DNA from: Hydrogenophilales bacterium 16-64-46
Lineage (GTDB): Bacteria > Pseudomonadota > Gammaproteobacteria > Burkholderiales > Thiobacillaceae
DNA: 64,000 bases
Direction of reading: 5' to 3'
Assembly (NCBI GenBank): GCA_002281775.1
Contig: NCGY01000001.1
Span: 248,001 to 312,000 of the forward strand
In this document: positions 8,094 to 16,825 of the stretch, in pieces
Position numbering within the stretch: the first letter of the stretch is position 1
How the letters are laid out: every line of letters begins with the position of its first letter
Position numbers and translations under genes: made by a program
The notes under the pieces: model-generated
The model's input: only the letters and a program-made list of their open reading frames with translations
What the model was told of the DNA's origin: nothing
The model's database searches: none

Positions 8094-8875
8094 TCAGGAT
8101 CAGGATCAGGATCAGCATGGGCATGTCGGCACTGGTGTGCCTGGGCGTACTCGCCTCTCCGGCGCACGCCTTCCGACCGACTGACCGCGAGATGGGGACG
8201 CTGCCGCCTTTCTGCGCGGCCCGTTTCGATTCCTCGACCTCGCCAGCATTCAGGACCTGGCGTCAAAGCATGGGGCAGGATTTCATGCATATCCACCACT
8301 ACTGCGCGGGGCTCAATTTCCTCAACCGGGCGTATGCCCGTTCGCCAGGCAAAGACCGGGACGGCACCCTCGCCGCCGCGGTGCGCAACTTCGACTACGT
8401 GCTGGAACACACCCGGACGGACTTTTCACTCAGGCCCGAGGTGCTGATGCAGCGGGGCCTGGCCCAGTCGCTCGCCAACAAGCCGGGTGAGGCGATCGGC
8501 AATCTCAATCAGGCGCTGACCATGAATCCGAGGTTGCCCCGGGCGTATCTGGCGCTGGCCGACATGCTGGTGAAGCAGAAAAATGCCGCGCGGGCACTGG
8601 AGGTGATCACGCAGGGCCTGCGCTTCAACCCGGATGTGCGCAGCCTGCAAAGGCGCTATACCGAACTGGGCGGAGCCTTGCCCTATCCCCAGGCGGAAGC
8701 CGGGCCGGTGCCGGTCGAGACGTCCGCGCCGGATGCCGCACCCACCCAGGCCGCACCGGTGGCAGCAACGCCTGCCAACGAGCCGCCGGTGCCGGCTCAG
8801 GAAGCGGTGCCCGTGGTCAGCGAACCAAAAATCGGCATTCCGGGCAATCCCTATTGCCGCTTCTGTCCGGACTGA
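8090..8875 (+). CDS. exported TPR-repeat protein
   Basis: This 261-residue secreted protein has an N-terminal signal peptide with a predicted cut after SPAHA, near residue 28. The n-region is encoded by a hexanucleotide tandem repeat (8092-8115) that gives alternating Arg-Ile. Residues about 115-195 form TPR-like helices (EAIGNLNQAL, LALADMLVKQKNAARALEVI). The tail (about 200-250) is rich in Pro and Ala and ends in NPYCRFCPD, with a C-x2-C. An alternative start at Met10 or Met12 would skip the repeat. It ends the plus-strand operon and overlaps the end of the opposing gene by 25 bases. A role in periplasmic glycan export or assembly is a guess from position. Confidence 0.75.
   Translation: MIRIRIRISMGMSALVCLGVLASPAHAFRPTDREMGTLPPFCAARFDSSTSPAFRTWRQSMGQDFMHIHHYCAGLNFLNRAYARSPGKDRDGTLAAAVRNFDYVLEHTRTDFSLRPEVLMQRGLAQSLANKPGEAIGNLNQALTMNPRLPRAYLALADMLVKQKNAARALEVITQGLRFNPDVRSLQRRYTELGGALPYPQAEAGPVPVETSAPDAAPTQAAPVAATPANEPPVPAQEAVPVVSEPKIGIPGNPYCRFCPD
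8092..8115 (+). repeat. GATCAG hexanucleotide tandem repeat, four copies
   Basis: Four perfect head-to-tail GATCAG units lie directly after the ATG at 8090 and encode Arg-Ile pairs in the signal-peptide n-region. A change in copy number would add or remove two residues without breaking the frame. Confidence 0.9.
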
Positions 8876-11800
8876 GCCTCGGGCGCATCGACACGCAAGG
8901 GTGAAGGCGGTGCTTCCGGCCGGTCGATCGCCAGCAGCAGGCCATGCAGGGTGCGCACGACGTCCGGATGGTGGTCGGCGAGGTCGATGCAGCAGGCCGG
9001 ATCGTCGTGCAGGTCAAACAGGCGGAGCATCTCGCCGTTTTCCAGGGGCTGGCTGACCAGCTTCCAGCGGCCATGGCGGAGCATCCTGTCCTTGGCGGCG
9101 AGAATGCGGTCGCGGTAGGCCGGCTTGATCGCCAGGGTGCCACTCTCGCGGTTGGGGACTTCCAGCAGTTCGAGCAGGTTCGGGTAGCGCAGGTGGCCTT
9201 CCGGCAGGCCGGGAATATCGGCAATCCAGATGCCCGTTTCGTTGTAGGCATCGAGTTCGGGGCAGGCCGCCGCACCGGCGAGGCAGGCTGCCAGCGACGT
9301 GCCGTCCATGCCCGCCGGCGGCGCGATGCCAACCCGCTCCAGCAGGGTGGGGGCAATGTCGATCGAACGCACGACGTGATCGAGTGTGCCGCGCGCCGCC
9401 AGGCGCGGATCGCGGATCACCAGCGGCACACGCGGGCTGGCCTCGCCGATGGCGGAATTGCCCTGGCCCCAGGTGTCGTGCTCGAAGAATTCCATGCCGT
9501 GATCGGAGTAGACGACCACCAGCGTGTTGTCTACGATGCCGCAGGTTTCAAGCTGCGCCAGCATTTTTCCCACTTCGTCGTCAAACTCTGCCACGCAGCC
9601 GTCGTACAGATCGACGATCTGGTCGAGGTCGAACTCCTCCTTGGGTGCCCCCTGGCGGCGGATGATCTCGAATGGATCGGTCAGCCGTGCCATCGCGAAT
9701 TTCGATTCGCCCGCGTAGGCCGGGTCGGCATAGCGCGTGTACCAGGGCCATTCCGAGGCGAAGGGGGGGTGGGTGGTGGAGTAAAACACGTTGAGGAAGA
9801 AGGGCTGGCTGCCTTCGGTCAGCCGGGAGACGAGGCGGCGCGCCCGTGCGCCCATCTGCCGGGTGAGCGGTACGCCGCCCAGATAATACAGTTCGGGCAG
9901 GAGCAGGCGACCGAAGCGGTTGTGGGTGAACAGGGATACGTACAGCCTGAGATCCTTGGGTCCCTGGCGGATCAGGTACTTGAGGTTCCACTGGTCCTGC
10001 GGCAGGTCGAGGTGATCGAAACCGAAGGAAAACTTTCCCATGTCGGCACCACACCAGTCCGAGAGCGCCGCCGTGCGGTAGCCAGCCTGCTTCAGCAGGG
10101 TGGGCAGGGCGTCCTGGCGCAGCCGGGTTTCATCGTCGCGGGCGAAATTGTCGCGTATGCCGTGGGTGTGTGGCCAGGTACCGGTCAGGAGCGAGATCAG
10201 GCTGGGCGCGGTACGGGCGCACGGCACGTAGCACTGCGTGAACAGCGCGCCGGCTTCGCCCAGCCGGTCAATGTTGGGGGTGAGACAGCGCCGATAGCCG
10301 AGGGCACCGAGGCGGTCGGCGCGCAGGGTGTCGGAGCCTATCATCAGGATGTTCGGCGGCGCATCGGCCGCGCGCTGAACCCTTCGGCGTGGCGCACGCG
10401 GCTGCGGCATCCAGGCGGCCCACGCCAGCGTCGTCGCCACGAACAGGCAGGCTGCCCAGAGCGCGATCAGATCGCCCAGCCGGCCGGCCCGGGCAAGCTC
10501 CCAGCTGCTGCCCGACAGCAGCAGCACGGCCAGTCCCGCGCCGAGCCCTTGTGCCAGGAACAGCCGTTCTGGCGTCAGCATCCGCCACAAGGGATAGAGG
10601 CGGCTGGCCCGGTAGTGCATGGATGCGACCAGCAGGCCGGGATTGAAGCGCAGCTTGCGGGCAAATTGCAGGGCGAAGCCGCCCAGCACGCCGAGCAGGG
10701 CGGCGAGACCGGCAAGCCAGACAGACCAGGCGGCTTCTGCAAGCGTGGCCAGCATGAAGTACAGCAGCACGCCGAACCCGCCGGTGAACAGCATCAGGAC
10801 GAAGGCCCACAGGGCCAGACGGGCAAGGGCGTAAAGCGTATAGCTGCGGTAGTGCGCGAGCACGTCCGCCTGGATGCGTGGCCCGGTCTGGGAATAATCG
10901 AGGAGGGATTTGCCGAGCAGGGCCAGCGTACCGGTGCCGGCCACCGCCAGCGCAGGGACCAGGCCGGCCCAGCGGGCGTCACCCGCCGCGAACCAGGCGG
11001 TCAGGCCCGCAGCCAGTGCAACCAGGGCGAGCAGCTCGACACCGATCATGCCCCGGTCGGCAGGCAGCGGCAGGCGTGTCTGCCGCCGCGCCTGCACGGT
11101 ATCGAAGGTGCCGGCCAGTTCGCCCAGACTGGCGGCGAGGCGCACCAGGAAGAAAAAGCGGCGGCGGGTGTCGAGTGTGAAGAACGCACTGCCCAGATGG
11201 CGCAGCACCTTGCTGAACATGTAGGGTTGGGGGTGGCGATTTTCCTGGCGGATGAGAACCTGCGCCCGCGAACGCGAAAAACTCTTGCGCAAGGTGTAAA
11301 TCGTTTGCGTCCGCTCCGCGTCGATCGCGTGCAATTGCCGCATGCGCGGCAGGTAGCGCAGCGCAAAGCCGCAGGCGGTGGCACGTCTGAGGAAATCGTG
11401 GTCTTCGCCGCCGGCCAGATTGTGGCCGGTGGGTCCGAGCTCCACCGAGAACCGGCCGACTGTGTCGAAGACTTTGCGGCGTACCGCAATGTTGCCGCCG
11501 CTGGGCAGGCGCGCCCCGGCCGGCAGGCGCTGGGTGTCATGTCCCAGGTCGAATTCGGGAAACGGCCGGATCGGGATGGCGTATTCGCCCTGGGTGTGCA
11601 CCCAGTCAGGCTCGCTGCCGTCCCAGTCGGGCCAGATGCGCCCGCAGTAGAGGGCGTCGTCGGGGTGGGCGTCCATGCCTTCGAGCACGGCGTCGAGATA
11701 GCCCGTCTCGACAGTCTGGTCGTCGTCGATGAAGCACAGCACCTCGTGCCGGGTGTGGGCGATCGCCGCATTGAGCGCGTGGGACTTGCCGGCGTTCGGC

Positions 11801-12021
11801 TCCTCGATCCACCTCAGCCGCAGTGTGGGGTGCGGGTGCATCTGCCGGAATGCGGCAAGCCGTTCGAGGGTGTTGTCGCTGCAGTGGTTGGCGACGACGA
11901 GGATGTCGACAGGCTCCAGTCTCGAATAATCGCAGCCGTACAGCGATTCGAGCGTGCGCAGCAGCGAGGCGCTGCGGTTGTAGGTGCAGATGACGACGGC
12001 GAGGCGGGGGGGCGTGTTCAT
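8851..12021 (-). CDS. fusion protein: GT2 glycosyltransferase, membrane domain, sulfatase/alkaline-phosphatase-superfamily domain
   Basis: This 1056-residue protein has three parts. Residues 1 to about 300 are a GT2 domain (VVICTYNRSASLLRTLESL, FIDDDQTVE near 98, GGEDHDFLRRA near 207). Residues about 325-545 hold several hydrophobic membrane segments. Residues from about 553 on are a sulfatase-like domain (NILMIGSDTLRADRLG near 555, YSDHGMEFFEH near 838). At the sulfatase nucleophile position the motif is T-A-P-S-L, not C/S-x-P-S-R, so formylglycine chemistry is not expected. Thr is the nucleophile in LtaS- and EptA-type phosphotransferases of the same superfamily. The protein may build and decorate a glycan. 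It is the last gene of the minus-strand operon. Confidence 0.82.
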   Translation of the reverse strand: MNTPPRLAVVICTYNRSASLLRTLESLYGCDYSRLEPVDILVVANHCSDNTLERLAAFRQMHPHPTLRLRWIEEPNAGKSHALNAAIAHTRHEVLCFIDDDQTVETGYLDAVLEGMDAHPDDALYCGRIWPDWDGSEPDWVHTQGEYAIPIRPFPEFDLGHDTQRLPAGARLPSGGNIAVRRKVFDTVGRFSVELGPTGHNLAGGEDHDFLRRATACGFALRYLPRMRQLHAIDAERTQTIYTLRKSFSRSRAQVLIRQENRHPQPYMFSKVLRHLGSAFFTLDTRRRFFFLVRLAASLGELAGTFDTVQARRQTRLPLPADRGMIGVELLALVALAAGLTAWFAAGDARWAGLVPALAVAGTGTLALLGKSLLDYSQTGPRIQADVLAHYRSYTLYALARLALWAFVLMLFTGGFGVLLYFMLATLAEAAWSVWLAGLAALLGVLGGFALQFARKLRFNPGLLVASMHYRASRLYPLWRMLTPERLFLAQGLGAGLAVLLLSGSSWELARAGRLGDLIALWAACLFVATTLAWAAWMPQPRAPRRRVQRAADAPPNILMIGSDTLRADRLGALGYRRCLTPNIDRLGEAGALFTQCYVPCARTAPSLISLLTGTWPHTHGIRDNFARDDETRLRQDALPTLLKQAGYRTAALSDWCGADMGKFSFGFDHLDLPQDQWNLKYLIRQGPKDLRLYVSLFTHNRFGRLLLPELYYLGGVPLTRQMGARARRLVSRLTEGSQPFFLNVFYSTTHPPFASEWPWYTRYADPAYAGESKFAMARLTDPFEIIRRQGAPKEEFDLDQIVDLYDGCVAEFDDEVGKMLAQLETCGIVDNTLVVVYSDHGMEFFEHDTWGQGNSAIGEASPRVPLVIRDPRLAARGTLDHVVRSIDIAPTLLERVGIAPPAGMDGTSLAACLAGAAACPELDAYNETGIWIADIPGLPEGHLRYPNLLELLEVPNRESGTLAIKPAYRDRILAAKDRMLRHGRWKLVSQPLENGEMLRLFDLHDDPACCIDLADHHPDVVRTLHGLLLAIDRPEAPPSPLRVDAPEAQSGQKRQ

Positions 12022-12061
12022 CGGGTGTTCATGTCTGGGAAAAGGGCCTCGGTTGCATGTT

Positions 12062-12961
12062 TCAGATGCACATATCCCTCACGGTAAAGGCCGGCGCAGT
12101 CAATAGCCGGGCGTTGACCGCGTCCGGGTTGCGAATGTAAAGCGTATTGCCGCGCAGATTGTGCCGCTTGTCGAGCGAGACCAGCTTTCTGCTGAAAGGA
12201 CGATATCGGTAGGTGGAGAAACCATGTGCGAGCAGCAATTGATGAATGGCGTCGTCGGAAAAACCATAGCGCGCCCCTGACTGGTTAAGTTCCACGATGA
12301 TGGAAACCAGTGCCGGATTGCGCAGCAAGACCGCGGCACCCTGAAACACCTCGTGTTCCCAACCTTCCACGTCCACCTTGAGGAGCTGTGGTACCTGGTC
12401 AGCCAGCAGGGTGTCGAGCGTGTCGGTTTCGACCAACACGTGGTCGCCGCTGCGGACTGGGGCTGGCCCGCTGAGCACATGATTGCGGGTGTCCTGGTCG
12501 CCCGTCAGCGTGAGTTGGCCAAGCGCACTTCCCACAGCCATGCAGCGGGCGTCGACCAAGGGAGCGATCTGGTTGATCTCGATATTCCTCCTGAGATCGA
12601 TATAGGAGCTGCGTACCGGCTCGAACGCCACGCTGTGGGCGCCAATGGCGGCAGAGGCAAGCACTGTGTACTCCCCCACATTTGCACCCACGTCGCAGAA
12701 CAGGTCGTCGGGCCGCAGAAAATGCAGCAGGAAACCCATGTCGGAGAAATCGTGCAGGCCGCACAGGACGTTGGCTTCGCTGCCCCAACGGCCCGGTGTG
12801 ACGGCAATCTTCGAAGCGTTGACGAAAGGGACGATGATCTGGCAGCCGGGGAGTAGGCGGGTCGCCAGACTCCAGCGCGCGATGTGGTACAGGGAGCGAA
12901 ACCGGGTTTTCCGGTTCAGGGGGTGAGTGGTCAGATAGCGCAACAGCCTGAGCTTGATCAT
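12062..12961 (-). CDS. FkbM family SAM-dependent methyltransferase
   Basis: This 299-residue protein carries the FkbM signature: the SAM-binding FCDVGANVGEYTVLAS near residue 88, and LLKVDVEGWEHEVFQGA near 196. Family members O-methylate sugar hydroxyls in antibiotics, glycolipids and polysaccharides. It lies 40 bases upstream of the fusion gene and 63 bases downstream of the preceding gene, within the same minus-strand run. Base composition appears slightly lower in GC than its neighbours by eye, which might indicate separate acquisition. The substrate is unknown. Confidence 0.85.
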   Translation of the reverse strand: MIKLRLLRYLTTHPLNRKTRFRSLYHIARWSLATRLLPGCQIIVPFVNASKIAVTPGRWGSEANVLCGLHDFSDMGFLLHFLRPDDLFCDVGANVGEYTVLASAAIGAHSVAFEPVRSSYIDLRRNIEINQIAPLVDARCMAVGSALGQLTLTGDQDTRNHVLSGPAPVRSGDHVLVETDTLDTLLADQVPQLLKVDVEGWEHEVFQGAAVLLRNPALVSIIVELNQSGARYGFSDDAIHQLLLAHGFSTYRYRPFSRKLVSLDKRHNLRGNTLYIRNPDAVNARLLTAPAFTVRDMCI

Positions 12962-13024
12962 GGAAGACTCCGGTTCGCCTGCATGGGTGAATCTGCGCGC
13001 GCCGGCATCGCATTCCCGGCTTGA

Positions 13025-13942
13025 TCAGCCGCGCGCGCGGCCGTGTTTGCGCAATACCGCCAGCCATTCCTCGATGTGTTTGCCCTCGGTGCGCATGTCC
13101 CATTTGTAGCCGGCTCGCCGGAACGGGGTGACGCCGTTCTCCACCGCCCAGATCAGGTCGTCGAGATAGCGCACGTAGTTCTCGTCGTGACGCCAGGGAT
13201 GGATCGTCCAGTGCCGGTAGCCGTTCATCGACCAGCGCTGGAAGCCTTTCAGCCGGCAGGTATGGCTGAGCGAATTTTCCAGCGGCTCCCCGGGTATTGC
13301 CTGGACGAGCGGCAGGCAGGCGCGGAAGCGCGCGGCGTCCATGAGGAATTTGCGGGTCGAGATGAAGTCGGCGGGATGCCAGGGTTCGCGCGCTGGGCGC
13401 TCGAACGAGATGCCGGTCAGGCGCTCAAGCCAGTTGCGCGCCTGCGGCGGGCCGCCCTGCGGCGTGGCAACGATCGCCTGCGGCTTGGCGCGCAGCAGCG
13501 CGATGCCCTCGTCGATCCAGGAACGCTCACCCTGGCGGTGGAACAGCATGTCGGAGTCGACGTGGAAGAGATAGTCGCCGCTGCAGGCGTCCAGCGCATA
13601 GAGATACTGGTAGATGGGCGCACCGGAAAAATCCTTCAGGTCGATTTTTTCGTTGCCGAAGTATTTCAGCAGGATGCGGTGCTGCTCTGCTTCGGTCCAG
13701 GGCACAACGTCGACCCGGTCGATCACCTGCTCGTCGAGCAGGGTGTCGAGGATGCGCTCGACTGCGGTTTGCGAACCCTGGATGCGCTCGGCATATTTAC
13801 CGGTCTGCCGGCCGGGATCGTAAGTGGCGATCCGTTCCGCGAAGGGATAGTTCAGCTGCCGCATCATGTGGCGCAGGGTGGGGCCCAGAAAGGGCGCGTC
13901 TGAATTGCAGACGTTGACGGTGAAGCTGACGCGAGGGGTCAT
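13025..13942 (-). CDS. putative GT-A-fold glycosyltransferase
   Basis: This 305-residue protein begins at ATG 13942, overlapping the upstream stop by four bases. The frame extends further upstream but reads as low-complexity shadow sequence there. The N-terminus is RVSFTVNVCNSDAPFLGPTL, resembling a degenerate GT2 start, and DYLFHVDSDMLF (about 123-134) supplies a DxD motif. The C-terminal third is rich in Trp, His and Arg (WSMNGYRHWTIHPWRHDENY). It is not a textbook GT2, so the family assignment is tentative. Context between a sulfotransferase and a methyltransferase supports a glycan role. Confidence 0.6.
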   Translation of the reverse strand: MTPRVSFTVNVCNSDAPFLGPTLRHMMRQLNYPFAERIATYDPGRQTGKYAERIQGSQTAVERILDTLLDEQVIDRVDVVPWTEAEQHRILLKYFGNEKIDLKDFSGAPIYQYLYALDACSGDYLFHVDSDMLFHRQGERSWIDEGIALLRAKPQAIVATPQGGPPQARNWLERLTGISFERPAREPWHPADFISTRKFLMDAARFRACLPLVQAIPGEPLENSLSHTCRLKGFQRWSMNGYRHWTIHPWRHDENYVRYLDDLIWAVENGVTPFRRAGYKWDMRTEGKHIEEWLAVLRKHGRARG

Positions 13943-14931
13943 GAGCCGGTTGAGGGAGCAGAGGCTGCGGAAGCGGGCGGGACAAAATTCAGCTTGCGGC
14001 GGTTGCGCCCCAGCCTGCGGTACAGGCGCATCGACCAGTCGTTGTGCAGGCGATATAGCGCACGCACCGGCAGGGGCAGACGGCGCGGACGGGTCAGCAG
14101 CGGATAGCCGCATTGCGCGAGCGTGCCCCCCGCCTCGCTCTCGAACACGCGAATCTGCCAGCGCGTCAGCGCCCGCCGCCACTTGCCCTGGTTGTCCTGC
14201 CGCACGCGCTTGAGCTTGCGCGCCGCACCGGACTCACGCCCCGCACGCTGCGCCGGCAGCCAGCGTTCGCCGAGAAAATCGCTGATCGTCCGCATGGTCG
14301 CCTCCTGGTCGGCCAGCAGGTCCTCGTAGCGGACTTCGAGGTATTGCGACGACGACAGCCGCTGCCCCTGCTGGCGGCAGGCGTCGACATATTTCTGCCA
14401 GTACTGCGCGGCGTAGTAGGTGTTGTAGGCGCTGAAATCGTGGGCCCTGCCAAAAAGCGAGAGAGCGACGTCGCGTCCGTCGCGGATCAGGTGGATGAAC
14501 TGCGCGTCGGGCCACCAGTCGAGTATCCGCTCCAGGTGCAGGGCGTAGTAGGGCGTCTTGTCTCCCCAGCGGGACTTGCCCAGCCCACGTGCATTGTGCT
14601 CGAACAGGCCGCTGATCACCTCGCGCGGGCTGGCGCGGTTTTCCGCGAGGAAGGTTGCGCTCAAGGTCGCAACGTCGAACCTGATGCCGTGCAGGTCGGT
14701 ATCGAGGAACTCGGCGTTGAAATCGTGCAGGGTGCGCAACAGGCGGGTCATGCCGGCAGGGGTGTCGAGATTGCCGAAACTCGCCTGGCTGCGCTGCATG
14801 GGCACGATGAAATGCGATTCGCCAGTGGGGAAGGCAAGATTCTCCAGATCGTCGAGCAGGTATTGCAGCATGGTCGTGCCGGAACGCGGCGCACCGACGA
14901 TGAAGACCGGGCTACGCGACGGCGGGCTCAT
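13939..14931 (-). CDS. sulfotransferase family protein
   Basis: This 330-residue protein has a clear 5'-phosphosulfate-binding loop FIVGAPRSGTTMLQYLL at residues 9-25. A FIHLIRDGRDVALSLFGR region near 155-172 matches the 3'-phosphate-binding motif (R-D-x-R-D). It likely transfers sulfate from PAPS to a glycan hydroxyl or amino group. It is coupled by ATGA-type overlaps to genes on both sides. It is more canonical than the sulfotransferase at 3011 and not closely similar to it by eye, suggesting two distinct sulfation sites. Confidence 0.88.
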   Translation of the reverse strand: MSPPSRSPVFIVGAPRSGTTMLQYLLDDLENLAFPTGESHFIVPMQRSQASFGNLDTPAGMTRLLRTLHDFNAEFLDTDLHGIRFDVATLSATFLAENRASPREVISGLFEHNARGLGKSRWGDKTPYYALHLERILDWWPDAQFIHLIRDGRDVALSLFGRAHDFSAYNTYYAAQYWQKYVDACRQQGQRLSSSQYLEVRYEDLLADQEATMRTISDFLGERWLPAQRAGRESGAARKLKRVRQDNQGKWRRALTRWQIRVFESEAGGTLAQCGYPLLTRPRRLPLPVRALYRLHNDWSMRLYRRLGRNRRKLNFVPPASAASAPSTGS

Positions 14932-15854
14932 GCCCGGCTCCTTCGCCGGTAGCCGACGATCAGTCCGAGCGCGTTCGATGCGTTCATCGCCTGGCGGACC
15001 CAGCCTGACCGGCGGGTGAGCCCCATGCCGAGCGTTTTCAGGGTGTGTGCGACGAGTTGCGCTGCAAGAAAGGGCGGGACGCCCAGCAGTGTCCGGGGGA
15101 AAGCGGGCAGCCGGTGCTCGCCCTGGCGCAGGCCGGCGCGGTAATGCAGCTTGACGAAATAGCTGCGTGTCAGACGCCAGGGTTCGACGGCGTGCAGGAC
15201 GGCCATGTCCGGCCGGTAGCGGATGCGGGTCTTGCGGTCGAGCAGGGTGCGAAACATGGCCGCATCGGAGCCGCCGCCCACAACATTGCCCACCCGGTCG
15301 TAGCGCTTGTCGAAGCGCAGGGCGGGATCGTCGCGGAACAGCCGCATGTCGTAGGCGACGTTGGCGGTCCAGACGGGGGTGCGGTCATCCTCGATCCAGA
15401 ACCGCTCCGGTCCGTGATCCACGGCGGCGAGGAAGCCCAGCAGGCTGTCGTCGAGCCAGCCGGGCCGGCGCACCGACTGGAAGTCCATGTCGACGCGTCC
15501 GCCGACACACTCGGCCCCTTCGTTCAGGATGGCGTCCGCTGCGGCGGCGATGAGGCCGGGCATGGGCAGTTCGTCGTCGTCGATGAAAACCAGGATGTCG
15601 CTGTCCAGCGATTCGGCCACGGCGCGATTGCGTGCCGCGACGATGCCCTGGACGGATTCGGTCACCCAGCGCAGGGCCGGTCCGGGCGCTGCTGCGAGGC
15701 GCGCCAGCCGGGCTGCGGTGTCGTCCTGGCTGTTGTTGTTGATGGCGAGGATCTCGAACGGGACCGGGCAGGTCTGTGCACGCATGGCGGCGACCAGCCG
15801 ATCGAGGCGGTCGGCGCGGTTGTAGGTGCAAAAGGCAAAAGTGAGCTTGGCCAT
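14928..15854 (-). CDS. family 2 glycosyltransferase
   Basis: This 308-residue GT2 enzyme begins TFAFCTYNRADRLDRLVAAM. ILAINNNSQDDTAARL forms the nucleotide-binding region, and ILVFIDDDELPMPGL near residue 87 is the DxD site. A GGGSDAAMFRTLL segment near 205 corresponds to the acceptor region. It has no strong membrane anchor until weak hydrophobic stretches near the C-terminus. It overlaps the downstream sulfotransferase start by four bases. Confidence 0.87.
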   Translation of the reverse strand: MAKLTFAFCTYNRADRLDRLVAAMRAQTCPVPFEILAINNNSQDDTAARLARLAAAPGPALRWVTESVQGIVAARNRAVAESLDSDILVFIDDDELPMPGLIAAAADAILNEGAECVGGRVDMDFQSVRRPGWLDDSLLGFLAAVDHGPERFWIEDDRTPVWTANVAYDMRLFRDDPALRFDKRYDRVGNVVGGGSDAAMFRTLLDRKTRIRYRPDMAVLHAVEPWRLTRSYFVKLHYRAGLRQGEHRLPAFPRTLLGVPPFLAAQLVAHTLKTLGMGLTRRSGWVRQAMNASNALGLIVGYRRRSRA

Positions 15855-15856
15855 GG

Positions 15857-16825
15857 TCAGGATATCGGGCGGGCGTTGCGGCGCTTGTCCACGAAATGGA
15901 TCAAGCCGTCGAATACGCTCGCAGGCAAGAAACTTGCCAGAATGTACTTGGCGTCGCGTGCCCGCCAGCGCGTCTTGCGCGCCGCGCGGCGGAACAGGCG
16001 GCGGGAAGAGGCCAGGTCGCGTCGCCAGTGGCAGCGGTAGGCTTCCGGCAGCAGTTGCCCGTAGAGGGTGTCTGCGCGCTCGACCGGATCGAGGTGCGCT
16101 ACCTGCGCCGGGTGCCGGCGCACGAAGTCCTCGCGCACAGCGACCGCATCGAACAGTTGCTGCCAGCGCGGAATGCGTGGGTCGCCCCGGTGGTAACGGC
16201 GTCGCAGGGCGAGGGCTTCGGGTACGCGGGTCACGCTCGGCCGGGTCGGCAGCAGGCGCAGCCAGAAATCCTGGTCCATGGCGGTCGGTCGCCGTTCCGA
16301 AAATCCGTGCAGGGCGTCGACAAGCTGACGCCGCAAGAGGACGCTGTTGATCGGCCAGGGGCAGGCCTGCAGGAACAGGCGGGAGGCATCGGCTTCGGCG
16401 TAATCCGGCGGGATCGTGGGCTGGGTGTCGGTGGCCGCTTCGCCAAAATCCTGCCAGCCGCAGTAGGCGACGTCGGCGAGGGTGTCCATCATGGCCGCGT
16501 GCAGGCGTTCCAGCGCCTCGGGATGCCAGGCGTCCGGCGCGTCGAGGAAAGCGATGAAATTGCCGTGCGCCAGGGCGAGGCCGCGATTGCGCGCGGCGTA
16601 GGGGCCGGCGTTCGGTTGGTAGACGAGTCGGACGCGCGCAGGATGGCGGGCCGCCACTTCGGCGACGATGCGGCTGGTGTCGTCGGTCGAGCCATCGTCG
16701 ACAACAATCACTTCGATGTGCGGGTAGCTTTGTCCGAGCGCGCTCGCCAATGCCTCGCCGACGAAGACGGCCGCGTTGTGGCAGGGCATCACGACGGAAA
16801 TGAGCGCGGGGTCGAAGCTATCCAT
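15857..16825 (-). CDS. family 2 glycosyltransferase with altered DxD motif
   Basis: This 322-residue GT2 protein (ISVVMPCHNAAVFVGEALAS, VDDGSTDDTS) closely resembles the gene immediately upstream (16818-17762) in length and in shared blocks such as AYCGWQ. This suggests a tandem duplication. At the metal site it reads D95-A-P-D98 where the neighbour has D-A-D-D, so the central Asp of the DxD is replaced by Pro. It may be inactive or have changed metal or donor use. ATG 16825 was preferred over GTG 16843 because it gives an eight-base overlap and a normal N-terminus. Confidence 0.83.
   Translation of the reverse strand: MDSFDPALISVVMPCHNAAVFVGEALASALGQSYPHIEVIVVDDGSTDDTSRIVAEVAARHPARVRLVYQPNAGPYAARNRGLALAHGNFIAFLDAPDAWHPEALERLHAAMMDTLADVAYCGWQDFGEAATDTQPTIPPDYAEADASRLFLQACPWPINSVLLRRQLVDALHGFSERRPTAMDQDFWLRLLPTRPSVTRVPEALALRRRYHRGDPRIPRWQQLFDAVAVREDFVRRHPAQVAHLDPVERADTLYGQLLPEAYRCHWRRDLASSRRLFRRAARKTRWRARDAKYILASFLPASVFDGLIHFVDKRRNARPIS

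Noticed and set aside
8944..12087. A 1047-codon open frame antisense to the GT2-sulfatase fusion gene
   Set aside because: It is the mirror of a long, high-GC gene, has no recognisable domain, and is rich in Gln, Gly, Ala and Arg as shadow frames are. The sense frame has clear catalytic motifs.
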